Of a stretch of 64,000 nt of DNA, positions 39,601 through 43,950 are shown piece after piece. Position 1 is the stretch's first letter. Every line of letters starts with the position of its first letter. The notes under the pieces are model-generated. The model was not told the DNA's origin and did not search any database. It saw nothing but the letters and a program-made list of their open reading frames with translations. Source of the DNA: Siphonodentalium dalli (Eukaryota > Mollusca > Scaphopoda > Gadilida > Siphonodentaliidae); NCBI GenBank assembly GCA_032622095.1, contig CP136061.1, forward strand, positions 216,534,373 to 216,598,372, read 5' to 3'. The position numbers were made by a program, and so were the translations under genes.

Positions 39601-40292
39601 TCTATTGGAAATTCCATGTTCTGAAGTTTCTAGAATTAATACAATTCAGCTGTTAATTCAAATCTTAGTTAATTCAGTAACAAAAGCAGCTATAAGTTGG
39701 TGGAGTTCTTCTCAATAAATAACCAGTTTTAAAATGAACCTAAGGCACATTAATGCCCTAAATAATCGACTCCTTAACCAAGGCAGAATTATTGGTAATT
39801 TTTCAGGATTTAGTCGGAGATATGGCTTGTTGCCATTCATCGGAAAGAATGGGAACAAGCCATGTTTCCGACTAAATCCTGAAAAATTACCCATAATTCT
39901 GCTGTGGTTTATGAGTCGATTATTTAGGGCATTATGTACTGTATATGTTGATGGAGTTCTTCTCAATAATTAGCCAGTTTTAAAATGAACCTAAGGTAGC
40001 TGAGTTGATTTTATAAATAGGTTATCAATATCTATCAACTGAAGTACTATTTTGCCACCTGGGGACTAATGGCCATATGAGACCTATTTCAAACACTCCA
40101 AAAACTACATGCAATTATGGAAACATGTCAATAATGACTATTTCCTATTTTACTCACCACACCAATTGGTTTCCGGAGAAGGAAGGTAGAAGCATAGGCG
40201 ATCCAACCAACAATGAATATAACAATCTGGTAGCTCTGTAATCGAGTAACACTTATCATCCTGCCTCGAAATCTAAAGATCGCCAGATTTTT
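6451..40292 (-). CDS. SLC37-like major facilitator transporter, 13 coding exons spanning the locus
   Basis: Thirteen minus-strand exons join in frame: 40158-40292, 39359-39451, 36602-36682, 35339-35407, 34142-34267, 29541-29600, 28030-28102, 21941-22010, 16836-16926, 15035-15129, 14667-14827, 8202-8276, 6451-6641. From the ATG at 40257-40259 they give 428 residues, close to the usual length of the shorter SLC37 proteins. About 12 membrane helices can be placed, six before and six after a serine-rich cytosolic loop (about residues 195-220). Seen motifs are RKPIG after helix 1, LGWLDTA leading into helix 2, the MFS loop GDKLGAR (about 72-78), WKLP before helix 7, SWLPMYL in helix 7 and SGPDAILGG in helix 10. 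SLC37 proteins exchange sugar phosphates or glycerol phosphate for inorganic phosphate; this substrate is inferred from family only. The open frame extends 11 codons above the ATG to a possible acceptor, so a further 5' exon may exist upstream. Confidence 0.82.
6700..7506. repeat. Intron repeats: TTAA MITE and tail of repeat family E
   Basis: A 226-bp piece at 6997-7222 is flanked by TTAA on both sides, starting CCCATCCATTGGTGATAG and ending with a GATGAAATGG end. The same piece occurs at 17909-18106. The family E tail at 7440-7506 ends GGTATGGGTACACATAAAAA. Family E at 45577-47650 shows the same order, so the TTAA piece may be an old part of E. Confidence 0.6.
7808..7941. mobile_element. Hairpin MITE
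   Basis: The ends GTTTTTGACTGAA and TTCAGTCAAAAAC are perfect complements, and the inner arms (GGGTACAAGCAAATA against TATTTGCTTGTAC) also pair. It is a single copy in this window and no clear target duplication was seen. Confidence 0.65.
8202..8276 (-). CDS. Transporter exon 12, start of helix 11
   Basis: Two bases, 24 codons, one base; acceptor TTTTAATTTAG and donor GTATGT. It encodes GGPLPAEIGERDGRNAAAAT and GLVN. It lies 6.4 kb from exon 11 across the intron that holds the 4.35-kb foldback-like element. Confidence 0.88.
8277..9013. repeat. Intron segment with one hairpin (about 8782-8947)
   Basis: The inverted pair GTTATGTTGGGATATAAGAT and its complement make a hairpin of roughly 165 bp at 8782-8947. 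The remainder, including short open frames near 8363-8590, shows nothing recognisable. Confidence 0.5.
9017..13367. mobile_element. Foldback-like element 1 (4.35 kb, TAGTCTGGTC ends, ATA duplication)
   Basis: The element starts TAGTCTGGTCGATAAA, ends with its exact complement, and is flanked by ATA at 9014-9016 and 13368-13370. Inverted arms of about 1.3 kb (9017-10327 and 12084-13367) align over most of their length; both contain CCAAAATCCGCT and repeated AAGATGG/AAAATGG phrases. The spacer (about 10440-12050) is a degenerate minisatellite. It lies in the intron between exons 11 and 12 of the transporter. No transposase frame is present. Element 2 at 41177-51863 shares ends, duplication and the subterminal CCAAAATCCGCTTTG block. 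Superfamily unknown. Confidence 0.85.
10440..12050 (+). repeat. Degenerate ~60-75 bp minisatellite in the loop of foldback-like element 1
   Basis: About 25 irregular units are built around CATACAGTCACTCCATGTAT, ATACATATACACCTCACC and CATGACCATACAGCC. Overlapping open frames of 60-136 residues on both strands are by-products of the repeat. The tract separates the two inverted arms. Confidence 0.8.
13371..13804. other. Intron segment, nothing recognised
   Basis: A 128-residue plus-strand frame starting inside the foldback-like element runs into this stretch, with an overlapping minus-strand frame. Neither resembles a known protein. No repeat was recognised. Confidence 0.35.
13805..14345 (+). 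repeat. Tandem repeat, ~120-bp GC-richer units
   Basis: Three to four units contain CAAATTTCAAGTCGATAGCT, CCGAGATCTCGTCTGCGCAT and ATAAAATTCGTATCCGGGGC. The array ends in a GACAGACAGACAAACATAC tail. GC content is well above its surroundings. Open frames of 60-75 residues on both strands come from the repeat. Confidence 0.8.
14667..14827 (-). CDS. Transporter exon 11, helices 9 and 10
   Basis: One base, 53 codons, one base; acceptor TTATAG and donor GTTTGT. It encodes YYKGRPMTG, helix 9, and helix 10 ending NSGPDAIL. The donor is weaker than the others but the join is exact. Confidence 0.88.
15035..15129 (-). CDS. Transporter exon 10, helix 8
   Basis: Thirty-one codons plus two bases, acceptor TTTCAG and donor GTAAGT. 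It encodes LHYSRTQAGLFSTSFEIGG and FGSAAIGIFLD, the helix 8 glycine-rich segment with a second D-R at the following loop. Confidence 0.88.
15206..15422. mobile_element. Family B MITE, copy 2, most complete
   Basis: A 213-bp near-perfect palindrome at 15208-15420 begins CAGTAATGCCCTAAATAATC with TA on both sides. The centre pairs CGGAAAGCTCTCAT with ATGAGAGCTTTCGG-type sequence. It sits 77 bp from exon 10. Confidence 0.88.
15448..15613. mobile_element. Family D TTAA MITE, copy 1
   Basis: Flanked by TTAA at 15448-15451 and 15610-15613. The ends are CCCTTTAATGACC on the left and CATGAAAGGG on the right. An inner hairpin carries CATTCTCTTATATATGCGAG and its near-complement. CCC ends with TTAA duplication are usual for piggyBac-type elements. 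Confidence 0.75.
15745..16016. mobile_element. Family F TTAA MITE, copy 1
   Basis: TTAA lies at 15745-15748 and 16013-16016. The ends are the inverted pair CTTTCTATACTAAATGGATT and TATTTAGTATAGAAAGGG. An inner hairpin pairs CAGATAATAAGTTCAACAAA with its complement. A second copy is at 28701-28938 and a fragment near 38600-38715. Confidence 0.75.
16124..16790. mobile_element. Family C large nested palindrome
   Basis: Two arms of about 260 bp (16124-16395 and 16540-16790) are inverted copies, and each arm contains its own smaller palindrome built on CAGAATGAGGTCCCC. The inner halves share AACTAAACTAAAAAAGAAAT and its complement. Ends resemble CAAGYCTGAG as in the copy at 37427-37805. ACACTAGT at 16116-16123 and ACACTAAT at 16803-16810 may be a decayed 8-bp duplication. 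Confidence 0.75.
16836..16926 (-). CDS. Transporter exon 9, helix 7
   Basis: One base plus 30 codons, acceptor ATTCAG and donor GTAAGT. It encodes VFELAMGMMCLKTVRYCCY and WLPMYLLQE; the K-x-V-x-Y then WLP pattern is a strong family match. Confidence 0.88.
16927..17875. other. Intron segment with poly-G tract, otherwise nothing recognised
   Basis: The only feature is a run of about 18 G near 17480-17498. Open frames of 60-88 residues are not recognised; the one crossing the G run ends in a glycine string. Confidence 0.4.
17876..18885 (+). repeat. Repeat family E copy with GACGGACA-type microsatellite
   Basis: It starts ACGAGAGGCCGATCACGATC, includes the TTAA piece at 17909-18106, and reaches a GACAGACAGACGGACGGATG tract and the tail ACGAGTGGTCAATCCGGACA near 18845-18865. 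The final hairpin and ACATAAAAA end seen in other copies are missing. Confidence 0.6.
18886..19711. other. Intron segment, mostly AT-rich
   Basis: A GC-rich start (TTAACCCTTTAGCGTTCAGA, then GAGAGCCCCAGAGCGCCCGG repeated twice, about 18884-18955) resembles one end of a TTAA-type element, but no matching other end was found. The rest is AT-rich with nothing recognised. Confidence 0.35.
19712..20645 (+). repeat. Tandem duplication, two 468-bp units
   Basis: Units start at 19712 and 20180 with GCGCATTGACAAATACATAA and GCGCATTGACAATTACATAA. Shared stretches include GATTCAATCCAAATTGTTTA, CATTTATCATGGCTATAACT and TTATTGATCAGCTGATGACG. A third unit begins (CGCACATTAACAC, about 20645) but stops. Small differences are scattered, so it is older than the 592-bp duplication at 2653-3834. 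Confidence 0.88.
20646..21449. other. Intron segment, nothing recognised
   Basis: AT-rich sequence with one 67-residue frame at 20708-20911 that is not recognised. No shared repeat family was found. Confidence 0.35.
21450..21546 (+). repeat. Repeat family E, 3' tail only
   Basis: It holds ACGGACGGACGGACTAACGA, then ACGAGTGGTCAATCCGGACA, then the terminal hairpin CCATACTATGGTATGG and AAACATAAAAA. The same tail is seen at 7440-7506 and 47575-47655. Confidence 0.7.
21941..22010 (-). CDS. Transporter exon 8, central loop
   Basis: Two bases, 22 codons, then two bases; acceptor TTTCAG and donor GTGAGT. It encodes a polar loop rich in serine (a run of TCA codons) and then SWLQIWKL before helix 7. 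The reading frame was fixed by the exact phase match to both neighbours. Confidence 0.82.
22011..22479. other. Intron segment, nothing recognised
   Basis: No gene, RNA or shared repeat was recognised upstream (on the minus strand) of exon 8. Confidence 0.35.
22480..23080 (+). repeat. Tandem repeat, ~160-bp units with AAGATGG phrases
   Basis: Three to four diverged units share CACATCTAGAGGTCA, GAGATCCATAT, CTGTAGGGTGTGCC and AAAATCCAAGATGGC. No ends or target duplication were identified. Confidence 0.7.
23285..24235 (+). repeat. Segmental copy of the 3026-4620 region
   Basis: The two regions align in the same order: CAAGACAGTCAATGACT, the 78-residue frame, the C-rich tract, CAACCGACACCTCAAACTTT, then the tandem units of array G. 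This copy has only one of the two 592-bp units and several deletions, and its C tract is broken (CCCCCCTCCTCCAG). Confidence 0.8.
24240..25015. repeat. Family C palindrome cluster
   Basis: At least three partial family C units lie in series, each with CTTCCCAGAAGATGAGGCC and the inverted CAGAATGAGGTC pair. Two blocks (about 24240-24415 and 24660-24850) are direct repeats of the side arm. Confidence 0.7.
25020..25374. other. Intron segment, nothing recognised
   Basis: AT-rich with a short G tract near 25307-25315. No gene or shared repeat. Confidence 0.35.
25375..26232 (+). mobile_element. Repeat array G, second copy, with Helitron-like 3' end
   Basis: Tandem cores of about 150-180 bp are followed by a long (GACGGACA)n microsatellite at about 26112-26182 and the conserved tail. 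The tail hairpin CACCGGAGAC-TTC-GTCTCAGGTG has one mismatch, followed by AG and CTAA at 26229-26232. A hairpin then CTRR is Helitron-like. Confidence 0.68.
26250..26585 (+). repeat. Short tandem repeat, ~57-bp units
   Basis: About four units of ACTAATGTTCCTAGGGTCTC then CGAACGCTTATATAGGTGTT lie between about 26385 and 26585, with degenerate sequence before them. Confidence 0.7.
26732..27105 (+). repeat. Tandem duplication, two ~193-bp units with family D end
   Basis: Units start at 26732 and 26925 with GATGGTGAGATG. Each includes GGTTATTAACCCTTTCATGG, GCCAGTGCATTCT and CTCTGCATATGCTA. The TTAACCCTTTCATGG phrase is the left end of TTAA family D, here without a matching right end. Confidence 0.8.
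27125..27705 (+). repeat. Pearl-like tandem repeat with GACA/GACG tract
   Basis: Units of about 115-120 bp share GTATTTTGTGCTAGTAAACC, CACATACCAAATTT and GTTATCATCCGGAAA. They end in GACAGATAGACGGACAGACA and a tail CATAATACGTCCCGTTTTTA. Overlapping minus-strand frames of 70-158 residues are shadows. Confidence 0.7.
27706..28029. other. Intron segment with poly-C tract
   Basis: A run of about 15 C lies near 27800-27813, in a C-rich stretch. Nothing else was recognised before exon 7. Confidence 0.4.
28030..28102 (-). CDS. Transporter exon 7, residues 178-202
   Basis: Twenty-four codons plus one base, acceptor TTGCAG and donor GTAACC. It encodes the end of helix 6 and YKFPSDVQIEVPGK, the start of the cytosolic loop. 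It joins exon 8 through a GAA codon. Confidence 0.86.
28187..28553. mobile_element. Family A MITE, copy 2, diverged
   Basis: The right end reads GTGTACCT then TTAA at 28550-28553. The left half keeps CCTTGGCCTCAGGAG and the GAACACACCCATCAAAGCTC block. The interior with a GTT triplet run (about 28485-28512) matches the interior of the split copy at 40783-41176. Confidence 0.65.
28701..28938. mobile_element. Family F TTAA MITE, copy 2
   Basis: The inverted ends CTTTCTTTACTAAATGAATT and TATTTAGTAAAGAAATGA are followed by TTAA at 28935-28938; the left site has drifted to TTAC. The centre pairs TCAGATAATAAGTTCAACAT with its complement. Confidence 0.7.
28939..29540. other. Intron segment, nothing recognised
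   Basis: A 71-residue frame at 28931-29146 starts in the MITE and is not recognised. No repeat family was seen. Confidence 0.35.
29541..29600 (-). CDS. Transporter exon 6, residues 158-177
   Basis: Twenty codons in phase 0, acceptor TTCCAG and donor GTAAGT. It encodes QGGWRNVFFIPSVIL, the GWR turn and first half of helix 6 common to this family. Confidence 0.88.
30158..31324 (-). pseudogene. LINE ORF2 fragment 3: C-terminal domain
   Basis: After the slip in the eight-T run it continues FFWNGKRDKIKRDTLVQ, through GGLKIPDIKSF, to the C-x2-C...H-x4-C motif (CTLCGKENETIEHLLVTC) of RVT-type zinc fingers. It ends with a stop at 30158. The 3' UTR and tail cover 29812-30157. Confidence 0.88.
31325..31949 (-). 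pseudogene. LINE ORF2 fragment 2: catalytic reverse transcriptase block
   Basis: It encodes NNGHLSQQFNLQKGVRQGDP, then SQYADDSVIW with the two catalytic aspartates, and the thumb region. It is in a different frame from fragment 1, so one base was gained or lost near 31950. Confidence 0.88.
31950..33470 (-). pseudogene. LINE ORF2 fragment 1: endonuclease end and N-terminal reverse transcriptase
   Basis: About 510 codons of ORF2 before the first frameshift. The endonuclease SDH motif is kept. The reverse transcriptase domain starts at about NNKSPGIDGF and includes the first catalytic aspartate in LLDYEKAFDS. The first dozen residues of the open frame (MTMFATLYF) are flanking host sequence, not LINE. 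Confidence 0.88.
33471..33888. repeat. Repeat K, right part, split by the LINE
   Basis: It contains CATGATGGTGAACCTCCACA, CCATGGCTGAGATATCTACA and GGATAACTCTGGAATGGAAA. The same order appears at 37060-37210 and 37960-38160. The matching left piece, ending AGAATGGAAAATCA, sits just before the LINE tail at about 29780-29811. Confidence 0.6.
33889..34130. mobile_element. Family D TTAA MITE, copy 2, beside an exon
   Basis: TTAA lies at 33889-33892 and 34127-34130. It contains two hairpin blocks of the CATTCTCTTATATATGCGAG type and the right end CATGAAATGG. The right TTAA lies only 11 bases from the first exon base at 34142, in the intron just after the splice donor of exon 5. Confidence 0.78.
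34142..34267 (-). CDS. Transporter exon 5, residues 116-157
   Basis: Forty-two codons in phase 0, acceptor TTTCAG and donor GTAAGT. It encodes SQCWANSVKVLASWFPDEVR and helix 5 with the glycine-rich GGIGGTSLA. W-F/Y-P before a basic residue is usual at this place in SLC37 proteins. Two MITEs flank it closely, one starting 11 bp past the donor. Confidence 0.9.
34313..34487. mobile_element. Family B MITE, copy 3, partly deleted
   Basis: TA-flanked inverted repeat at 34315-34485 beginning CAGTGATGCCCTAAATAATA. The left arm lost about 35 bp after CAGGATTTAGT. It lies 47 bp upstream of exon 5 on the minus strand. Confidence 0.82.
34848..35292. mobile_element. Family A MITE, copy 3, full-length palindrome
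   Basis: A 437-bp element (34852-35288) is flanked by TTAA and is nearly one perfect hairpin. The left arm from AGGTACTCAATCTGATC pairs with the right arm down to a central loop near 35077. It lies 46 bp from exon 4. The 138-residue frame over its right edge is not a gene. Confidence 0.9.
35339..35407 (-). CDS. Transporter exon 4, residues 93-115
   Basis: Twenty-three codons in phase 0, acceptor CTTCAG and donor GTCAGT. It encodes helix 4 (YVFIILLIINGGAQ). A family A MITE ends only 47 bp past the donor. Confidence 0.86.
35445..35594. mobile_element. Hairpin MITE
   Basis: Arms GCAATGTAAAAGCATATTGT and its complement flank a tight inner palindrome GGTTACACCAGTAC / GCACTGGTGTAACC. Single copy in the window; no clear target duplication. 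Confidence 0.7.
35595..36020. other. Intron segment, nothing recognised
   Basis: AT-rich; two weakly similar phrases (TATTCATTTCATCAATTATT and TATTCTTTTCATCAATTATT, about 35700 and 35830) suggest an old short duplication. Confidence 0.35.
36021..36203. mobile_element. Hairpin MITE
   Basis: Arms with CCAGTTTATAGAGAAA and ATGAGTCCAGTA pair with complements on the right (CTGGACTCAT, TATAAACTGG). The centre is GGACCGAGCCTTTGGCT against GGCTCAGTCC. No duplication was identified. Confidence 0.65.
36204..36601. other. Intron segment, nothing recognised
   Basis: AT-rich sequence up to the exon 3 donor, without repeat or gene. Confidence 0.35.
36602..36682 (-). CDS. Transporter exon 3, residues 66-92
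   Basis: Twenty-seven codons in phase 0, acceptor TTGCAG and donor GTAAGC. It encodes the loop GDKLGARLTLG, the MFS motif-A-like signature between helices 2 and 3, and most of helix 3. Confidence 0.88.
36683..37418. repeat. Intron segment with repeat K copy (about 37060-37210)
   Basis: The K copy shows CATTCATACTGGTGCCAAAT, CATGACTGAGATTTTTGAAC and GGAGAATAACTGTAGAATGG. The rest shows nothing recognised. Confidence 0.5.
37419..37813. mobile_element. Family C hAT-like MITE with 8-bp duplication
   Basis: The element at 37427-37805 (379 bp) starts CAAGCCTGAGTTTAG and ends with the near-complement CTAAACTCAGACTTG. GTTACCAG flanks it exactly at 37419-37426 and 37806-37813. An 8-bp duplication fits hAT-type transposition. 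It carries both parts of the family C core. It lies in the intron between exons 2 and 3. Confidence 0.82.
37925..38230 (+). repeat. Repeat K, third copy
   Basis: It contains CCAAATTTCATTAAGATCCT, TTTCCAGATAAACAAAGATC and GTGGTGAACATCCATACCAA, the same order as the copies at 33471 and 37060. It ends in a stretch with CACCATTTCGTTCAG. Confidence 0.55.
38275..39326. mobile_element. TIR element L (~1.05 kb)
   Basis: The ends ATAGACCGGGAGCCCAGAGG and CCTCTGGGCTCCCTGTCTAT are near-perfect complements, and the inverted similarity runs about 180 bp inward. Inside are a GACAGACGGACAGATTGACA tract near 38460 and two diverged ~170-bp direct units with TTCTTATCTGTAAACGCCAG (about 38865 and 39048). No coding frame and no clear target duplication. 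Confidence 0.78.
39359..39451 (-). CDS. Transporter exon 2, residues 35-65
   Basis: Thirty-one codons in phase 0, with acceptor CAACAG and donor GTAAAA. It encodes an acidic, lysine-rich loop (KADLEEDLKFDKYK) then LGWLDTAIFMPYALFQ, the first half of helix 2. Confidence 0.88.
39696..39996. repeat. Family B MITE, copy 4, inside a 50-bp direct duplication
   Basis: The MITE (about 39750-39937) is bracketed by two direct copies of host sequence at 39696-39745 and 39947-39996, both with TGGAGTTCTTCTCAATAA and CCAGTTTTAAAATGAACCTA. The copies differ at only a few positions. A TA target alone cannot explain a 50-bp flank repeat. Confidence 0.82.
40158..40292 (-). CDS. Transporter exon 1 (or first exon seen), helix 1
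   Basis: From the ATG at 40257-40259 it encodes MISVTRLQSYQIV and then helix 1 ending in LLRKPIGV. Donor GTGAGT follows directly. Upstream the frame stays open to TTTTGTAG at 40293-40300, a usable acceptor, giving 45 codons if this is an internal exon. The RK after helix 1 is typical of organophosphate antiporters. Confidence 0.8.
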
Positions 40293-40782
40293 CTACAAAA
40301 TGTCAACATATTGGTAAGAAAAGATTAGGGTATGTCATAATTTGCTATTATAAAGGTAAGCAGTTTTTGATGCACATTTTTCCAATTTTGTCATGTCGCA
40401 TAAAACTACCAACTTGAAGGTTATATAGTTACCGGGGTATAAAATATTAGATATGAATCAAAGACCCCTGTCCGGAAATGCTTCTATCGATTAATGTTGA
40501 TTATATTTCAATTAGTTTCTGGTCTAAAAACATGTGGTTGTTTAGCTAACAAACAATAGTGGTTATTGTTAACAGAGACCAGAGATATTATTATGTAATT
40601 TTGTCACAAATAAAAGTTAATTAGACTCCTTATTGCTTATAACTATCATAAACTATGTAATAAAATAATACAAACAATCAATCAGGGACATTTGAAGATC
40701 GGAGCATAGCAATAGGAACACCCTAATGATCTCTGTCGCTATATGGTATTGCCTGAATGATCTGTTCTAAAATAGAACAATA
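40293..40782. other. Upstream of exon 1, nothing recognised
   Basis: AT-rich sequence. It would hold the promoter and 5' UTR if the ATG at 40259 is the true start, or intron if a further 5' exon exists. No TATA box or other promoter sign was convincing. Confidence 0.35.
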
Positions 40783-41176
40783 AAGGTATTCAATACGATC
40801 AGATGGTCCCCATTTAATCAAGATACAACAACAACATTTCTTCAAAATACGCTTTAGTTATCAGAATCAATTAATTACAACAAAATAATGCTAACCACTG
40901 TCAACTATGGTATCAAATTTCCCAAAACGTGTTATTTATCAACACTTTGTTCAATGAAATATGGTTGTATTATCACTTGAGTATTTCGAAATTTGGCTGT
41001 ATTACCACTTGATTTTAGAGTTATCCATCTTCATCCACAATTTTGTCAGAGAGTTTGACGACGTTTTTCTGGGCAACAAATAATTGCACATCTTGAGAAA
41101 TAACAAACTTCAAAAATCAATATCTGCATGATCACTCTGAGCTTTGATTGGTGGGTTCCTCAATTCGAATTAAATA
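40783..41176. mobile_element. Family A MITE, copy 4, left part (split by foldback-like element 2)
   Basis: It begins AAGGTATTCAATACGATCAG, includes the GATTTTAGAGTTATCCATCT core and the block GATCACTCTGAGCTTTGATT, and stops at TTCGAATTAAATA. The missing rest resumes at 51864 as ATATTTTTTACCCCGAAGCC. Confidence 0.85.
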
Positions 41177-42109
41177 TAGTCTGGTCATTGAAGCATTGAA
41201 CAAATTGTTGACATGCTGTTTTTGGTGTCATTTTATCGGGCAGAATCTGGGGAACAACATATCCAAAATCCGCTTTGGGGAAAATTTTCTAAATCATTTT
41301 GAAAAAAATTCCTATTTGTGGATTTTATGTATGATTTTGTGTTTCTTAATAAATATACACTTGAATGGCATTTAAATTAAAGTTACACATATGGCAGGTA
41401 CAAACATAAACAAATTATTATTGTTGTCTTGACAGACGTATGTCATTTCGTGTACAATTCGATTGTCAAAATTCAAAATGGCAGACAAAATGGTGACTGA
41501 AAGTGGTAAAATTGGACAATTTTTGCTAAATTTCACCAGATCATTTCCATTTATAAGAAATTTGGTTTAAATGGCCATTTGTGCCAACATACACAATTTT
41601 AAATCAATGTCTGATAATTGTGAGCCATATCATGAGGATTGGGATTTGGGGTCTTCACTGTCCCTCAAATTCAAAATAGATGTACTAAATTTCGAAGAAA
41701 AATCAATTATTATTTTAATGCCCAGAATAAATGCAAATCGAACACAACAGTATAGTGAATCATCGTTAGATGTCAGATATGAACCACTGCCATTTTAGCA
41801 GAAATTAGGCCATCACTTCACAAAATAGGGACAAAAAGGCTACCGAAAGTAGTACCGGTAAAACTGGGCAATTTTTGGCTAAAGTTCACCAGATTGTTTC
41901 AATTTAGACGAAAAATTTGGATGCAATGGCTAGCACCACAGTAAATGATGTCGGATCCTAATCCGATAATAATGAAGCATATGTTGAGAATTTGTTCCTA
42001 CAGTGTCCCAAAATGGCAGCGAAAATTGCGATCTAAAGTCAAATATTTTAATTTTGCCATTGATATTTGATGAGTTTCCAAAGAAACCAAACTTGTATCG
42101 AAATACATC

Positions 42110-42531
42110 CAATACCATGAGTGTCCAAAACCACTTTAATAACGGATGTCCCAAACCATCAAAGAAGCGTAAAATCACACAAAGGGTATCTCAAACAACT
42201 TCTTAATAATAAACCATTTTAATCAGTGAGTGTCCGAGTCCATAAAACGGGCATCCCAAATCAGCCAACTAGTGTCTCAAAACCACATAATATGTAACAC
42301 GGTCCACCCAAATAGTGTCACAAACCATCCAAATAGTGCCCACGCCAGTCCAGTGTGTGTTCCATGCCATCCAATGATTGCCTTATGTCACCGAGTGTCC
42401 CATATGGGTGTCTCAAACCATCAAGTGTGTACAACAGACCATCCAATGGGTGTCCCAAACCAACAGATGAGTGTCCATAAACATCCAATGAGTGTCCCAA
42501 GCCACACGATGATTGCCTCAAACCAGCAGGT
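42110..42531 (+). repeat. Left-arm tandem repeats of foldback-like element 2
   Basis: Roughly a dozen irregular units of AACCATCCAATGAGTGTCCC type. The complement orientation occupies 47885-48320 and 50173-50760. A short remaining piece lies at 43895-43950 beyond the inserted palindromic element. Confidence 0.85.
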
Positions 42532-43894
42532 TGGTTTAGGACATGGGAATTTTTTTTTTATTTCGTAGCCACGAAATAACTAATTCGTGGCCATGAAATA
42601 ACTAATTCGTGGCCACAAAATAACTAATTCGTGGCCATGAAATACTACTTCGTGGCCACCAAATAACTAATTTGTGGCCACGAAATAACTAGTTCATGGC
42701 CATGAAATACTAATACGTGGCCACCAAATAACTGATTGACCTTTGCATATATCCAGATACCTTTACGGCGACTGTTATACACTTGCATGCACCAGGTGCA
42801 ATGCGTACGATCGCATAGAAGCTACTATAAACCCCTTATGGCGTGGGACCTGGGCTCTATGGGGATATGAACATCCGAAATAAACTAGCCCAGAGAGAGC
42901 GGGGAAACACGGGTTAGGTGGCTCCAAGACAAATTGAATATTCATTTAGTTTTTTACCACAAGGGGTTGAAAGGAAATGACATTTCTCTCGGCCTATTGA
43001 CCGATTTAAGTCAAATAAGGGGTGTAGGGTGGCCCCAAAACAAACTTATAAATATTCACCCCTGGTCCAAAATGGTCGCTGCTCAGAAGGGGTCAAATAG
43101 GGTACACATTATTTCTCGGCCACTTGACCGATATGGATCAAATAAAGTGTGTTGTACGGTGGCTCACAAAGCAAGCTACATTTTCACACCTTCAGCCCAC
43201 CTCGAGCGAAAATGATAACTGATCAGAGGGGTCCATATATGGTACCCATGCAATTCCCCCCCCATTTTAGGTCGAATAATGTGTGTTGTAGGGTGACCCC
43301 TGAGACAAACTAAATATTCACCCACTTTCACCCTCCGCGATCCAAAATGGCCGCCCCAGATGGGTTCAATTATGGCACCTATACAATTTCTCGGCCCCTT
43401 AACTGTTTGATGTGGTATAATGGGTGTTGTTACTGTTGTAGGGTGGCCCCCAATATATACTGAATGTCGTGGTTGCCCTATGTGACCCCACCCCCCTGGA
43501 CGGCGGCAACTTTGGATCGGGTTGGTGAAAGGGGTGATTACTTAATTTGTTTTTAATATGGGCCACCCTACAACACCCTTTATCTCATAACGCCGTGGCT
43601 CATGCCAAGATGGTGGACAACTAGGTACAACCAGATCATCTCTATCTGCTTCTGTTACAACAATGGGACTGACGATCGTATATCACGATCAGTTATTTCG
43701 TGGCCACGAATTAGTTATTTCGTGGCCACGTATTAGTTATTTCATGGCCACGAATTAGTATTTCGTGGTCACGAATTAGTTATTTTGTGGCCATGAGTTA
43801 GTTATTTCGTGGCCACGAATTAGTTATTTCATGGCCACGAATTAGTATTTCGAGGCCACGAAATAACAAAATTAATTTCCCATGTCCTAAACCA
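42532..43894. mobile_element. Palindromic element with GTGGCCACGAAATAACTAAT arrays
   Basis: The ends TGGTTTAGGACATGGGAA and TTCCCATGTCCTAAACCA are perfect complements. Inside each end lie six to eight copies of CGTGGCCACGAAATAACTAA, inverted on the right (about 42565-42730 and 43690-43870). The centre holds about four units of roughly 120 bp with TAGGGTGGCCCC and CAAAATGGTCGC phrases (about 42990-43450). No target duplication was found, perhaps because the target is itself a repeat. Confidence 0.78.
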
Positions 43895-43950
43895 GCCACC
43901 ATACAAACCACCCACTGAATGTCCCACATCAACTAATGAGTGTCCCAAAC

